A stretch of DNA of 64,000 bases. Source: Ruminococcus sp. (GTDB taxonomy: Bacteria > Bacillota > Clostridia > Oscillospirales > Ruminococcaceae). A program made the position numbers and the translations under genes. The DNA is taken from positions 34,746-98,745 of the forward strand of contig NZ_DXUU01000005.1 of assembly GCF_019417665.1 (NCBI RefSeq). Reading direction: 5' to 3'. Shown piece by piece: positions 62,902 to 64,000 of this stretch. The notes under the pieces are model-generated. The model was not told where the DNA came from, ran no database searches, and saw nothing but the letters and a program-made list of their open reading frames with translations. How positions within the stretch are numbered: position 1 is the stretch's first letter; each line of letters starts with the position of its first letter.

Positions 62902-63363
62902 ATGGCAAAGGATTTTAAAACATTGAACGTACCACCTGCAAGTGAATCTTCGGCAATTCAGTTCTGGACATCGTTTGGATATGAACTGTTCGGAAATCAG
63001 GAGGTGAGATTTTCAGAAACGGATGTGAATCAGAATATCTGGACGGATAATATTGAGGTTACCAAAAAAGACACGCATTACATCAAGCTGTCCTTTCAGA
63101 GGGATACGTCGATTTCTCACTATGAAGAATTAAAGCAGCTTGAACAGGAAGTGAAAAATATTCCGGAGCCTGTGGAACCGGGTATGCCAAATGGGATTGG
63201 AAAAATCATTATTGGTCTTTTAATCTGTACCATACCAGGTATCATTTTCATCATTCAGAATTGCAAATATCCTGCCTTGATGAGAGACTATGAGGAGAAG
63301 TACAGAGAATACGTAGCAAAGCGTGATGCAATTGCTAATCGGGCAAGACAGCTTTGCGATTAA
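62902..63363 (+). CDS. Membrane protein of unknown function
   Basis: A 153-residue protein not recognised. Residues 1-95 are soluble, with ASESSAIQFWTSFGYELFGNQEVRFSE near the start, a Pro-rich stretch (EPVEPGMPNG), one membrane helix (about 108-130, IIIGLLICTIPGIIFII), and a charged C-terminal helix. GAAAGAGG precedes ATG 62902; an upstream ATG at 62860 lacks a site. AT-rich surroundings and the recombinase suggest acquired DNA. Confidence 0.6.
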   Translation: MAKDFKTLNVPPASESSAIQFWTSFGYELFGNQEVRFSETDVNQNIWTDNIEVTKKDTHYIKLSFQRDTSISHYEELKQLEQEVKNIPEPVEPGMPNGIGKIIIGLLICTIPGIIFIIQNCKYPALMRDYEEKYREYVAKRDAIANRARQLCD

Positions 63364-63496
63364 GGTACACTGCATAAAGATACCTTTAAAGAATGTCCAC
63401 TGGCTTTTCCAATCATTTGAGTGCGAACATGTGAAATTGCACTGCAGTACTTTTGCTTCAATTTTTTATTTATAACAAACGTGAGGGGGAATATGA

Positions 63497-63754
63497 ATGG
63501 GGATGAGGAGAATTTTAGGCAATGTTGCACAATTACTGCTTCTATGGCCTCTTGTGTGGTTAGTCCTCATTATTTTTAACAATATCTCCCCCGAATTGGG
63601 AGAGAATACACTTTTAGAAATAATCTATAATGTACCGCCATTTGATAAGTTTGCAGAATTAGTATATGAATCAATTCAAACGATTACAGTTAAATACTAT
63701 TATTTTAACTTTTTTAAAAATATTATTCAAGTTTTCAATGATGAATTAATATAA
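63497..63754 (+). CDS. Small membrane protein of unknown function, possibly truncated
   Basis: An 85-residue hydrophobic protein (QLLLLWPLVWLVLIIF near 12-27) behind GAGGGGG. It stops at TAA 63752, but the same frame stays open for another 70 codons to 63967 and encodes a second hydrophobic stretch (MPIIATFLGICSGWFTLYL). The real gene may be 156 codons long, broken by a nonsense change like the recombinase. No family recognised. The rest of the window to 64000 shows nothing else. Confidence 0.45.
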   Translation: MGMRRILGNVAQLLLLWPLVWLVLIIFNNISPELGENTLLEIIYNVPPFDKFAELVYESIQTITVKYYYFNFFKNIIQVFNDELI

Positions 63755-64000
63755 TCTTATATAATCGCCTTATGGATTTATATATGGACAAAAGTACAAA
63801 AACTGATTTTAAATCCAAAATTGATGCCGATAATTGCAACCTTTTTGGGAATATGCTCTGGATGGTTCACATTGTATTTGACAGAAAATATAGATGCAGA
63901 AAATCAAGTTGGATTCTATATTGATTCTGATTCAAATGTTGTTTTGACTAGTGTACCGACACGATGATATATGAACTAAAAATCATACGCATCAAAGCTC

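Noticed and set aside
1..64000. CRISPR arrays, rRNA genes and replication origins.
   Set aside because: I saw no regularly spaced repeats, no rRNA-like sequence and no DnaA-box cluster.

Overview
The window reads as a chromosomal segment of a low-to-mid GC Clostridia-type member of the Bacillota. The evidence is the ddl-murI-DUF1934-argS and ftsE-ftsX-M23-ctp gene orders, consistent AGGAGG-type ribosome binding sites, PucR-, MerR- and MocR-type regulators, and a complete anaerobic (cobalt-early) cobalamin pathway. I cannot fix the genus. Its outstanding feature is a complete pyrrolysine (Pyl) system serving a monomethylamine methyltransferase whose gene contains an in-frame amber codon.

Layout. 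1-9.4 kb: cell wall, translation and division genes on the + strand (ddl end, murI, DUF1934, argS, a PucR-type regulator, ftsEX, an M23 hydrolase, a C-terminal processing protease). 9.4-10.3 kb: a MerR-type regulator on the - strand. 10.6-26.1 kb: a long, mostly overlapping cobalamin operon behind a cobalamin riboswitch with its own terminator (cobB, cobU, cobS, a small CobU-like gene, cbiB, cobD, cobQ, cbiD, cbiET, cbiL, cbiF, cbiG, cbiH, cbiJ, cobT, cbiC, cobO). 26.1-37.0 kb: a - strand accessory region with an ABC exporter, a histidine kinase stub, four paralogous lipoproteins (one frameshifted) interleaved with two truncated copies of the ABC ATPase, a small secreted protein and a MocR regulator.

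37.4-48.7 kb: the methylamine/pyrrolysine region. It holds a protein resembling the methionine synthase activation domain, a cobO relic, a PucR-type regulator, then a promoter followed by mtmC, mtmB (TAG at codon 204), tRNA-Pyl(CUA), a corrinoid reactivation ferredoxin (RACo/RamA type), pylB, pylC, pylD, pylSn and pylSc. 48.7-60.1 kb: a MITE-like palindrome, a second cobalamin riboswitch with terminator, then cobC, hemA, hemC, hemB, hemL, a cbiMN fusion, cbiQ, cbiO, a cobA-hemD fusion and a precorrin-2 dehydrogenase-CbiK fusion. 60.1-64 kb: decayed, AT-rich mobile DNA with a tyrosine recombinase interrupted by a TAA, gene fragments and unknown membrane proteins.

How it fits together: the two riboswitch-controlled operons make 5-aminolevulinate, uroporphyrinogen III, import and insert cobalt and complete adenosylcobamide. 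MtmC carries a corrinoid that MtmB methylates from monomethylamine, RACo reactivates oxidised corrinoid, and PylBCD, PylSn/Sc and tRNA-Pyl make and insert the Pyl residue that MtmB needs. Matching this, only two of about fifty intact genes (ftsE and hemA) use TAG as a stop. The acceptor methyltransferase that would move the methyl group from MtmC onward is not in the window.
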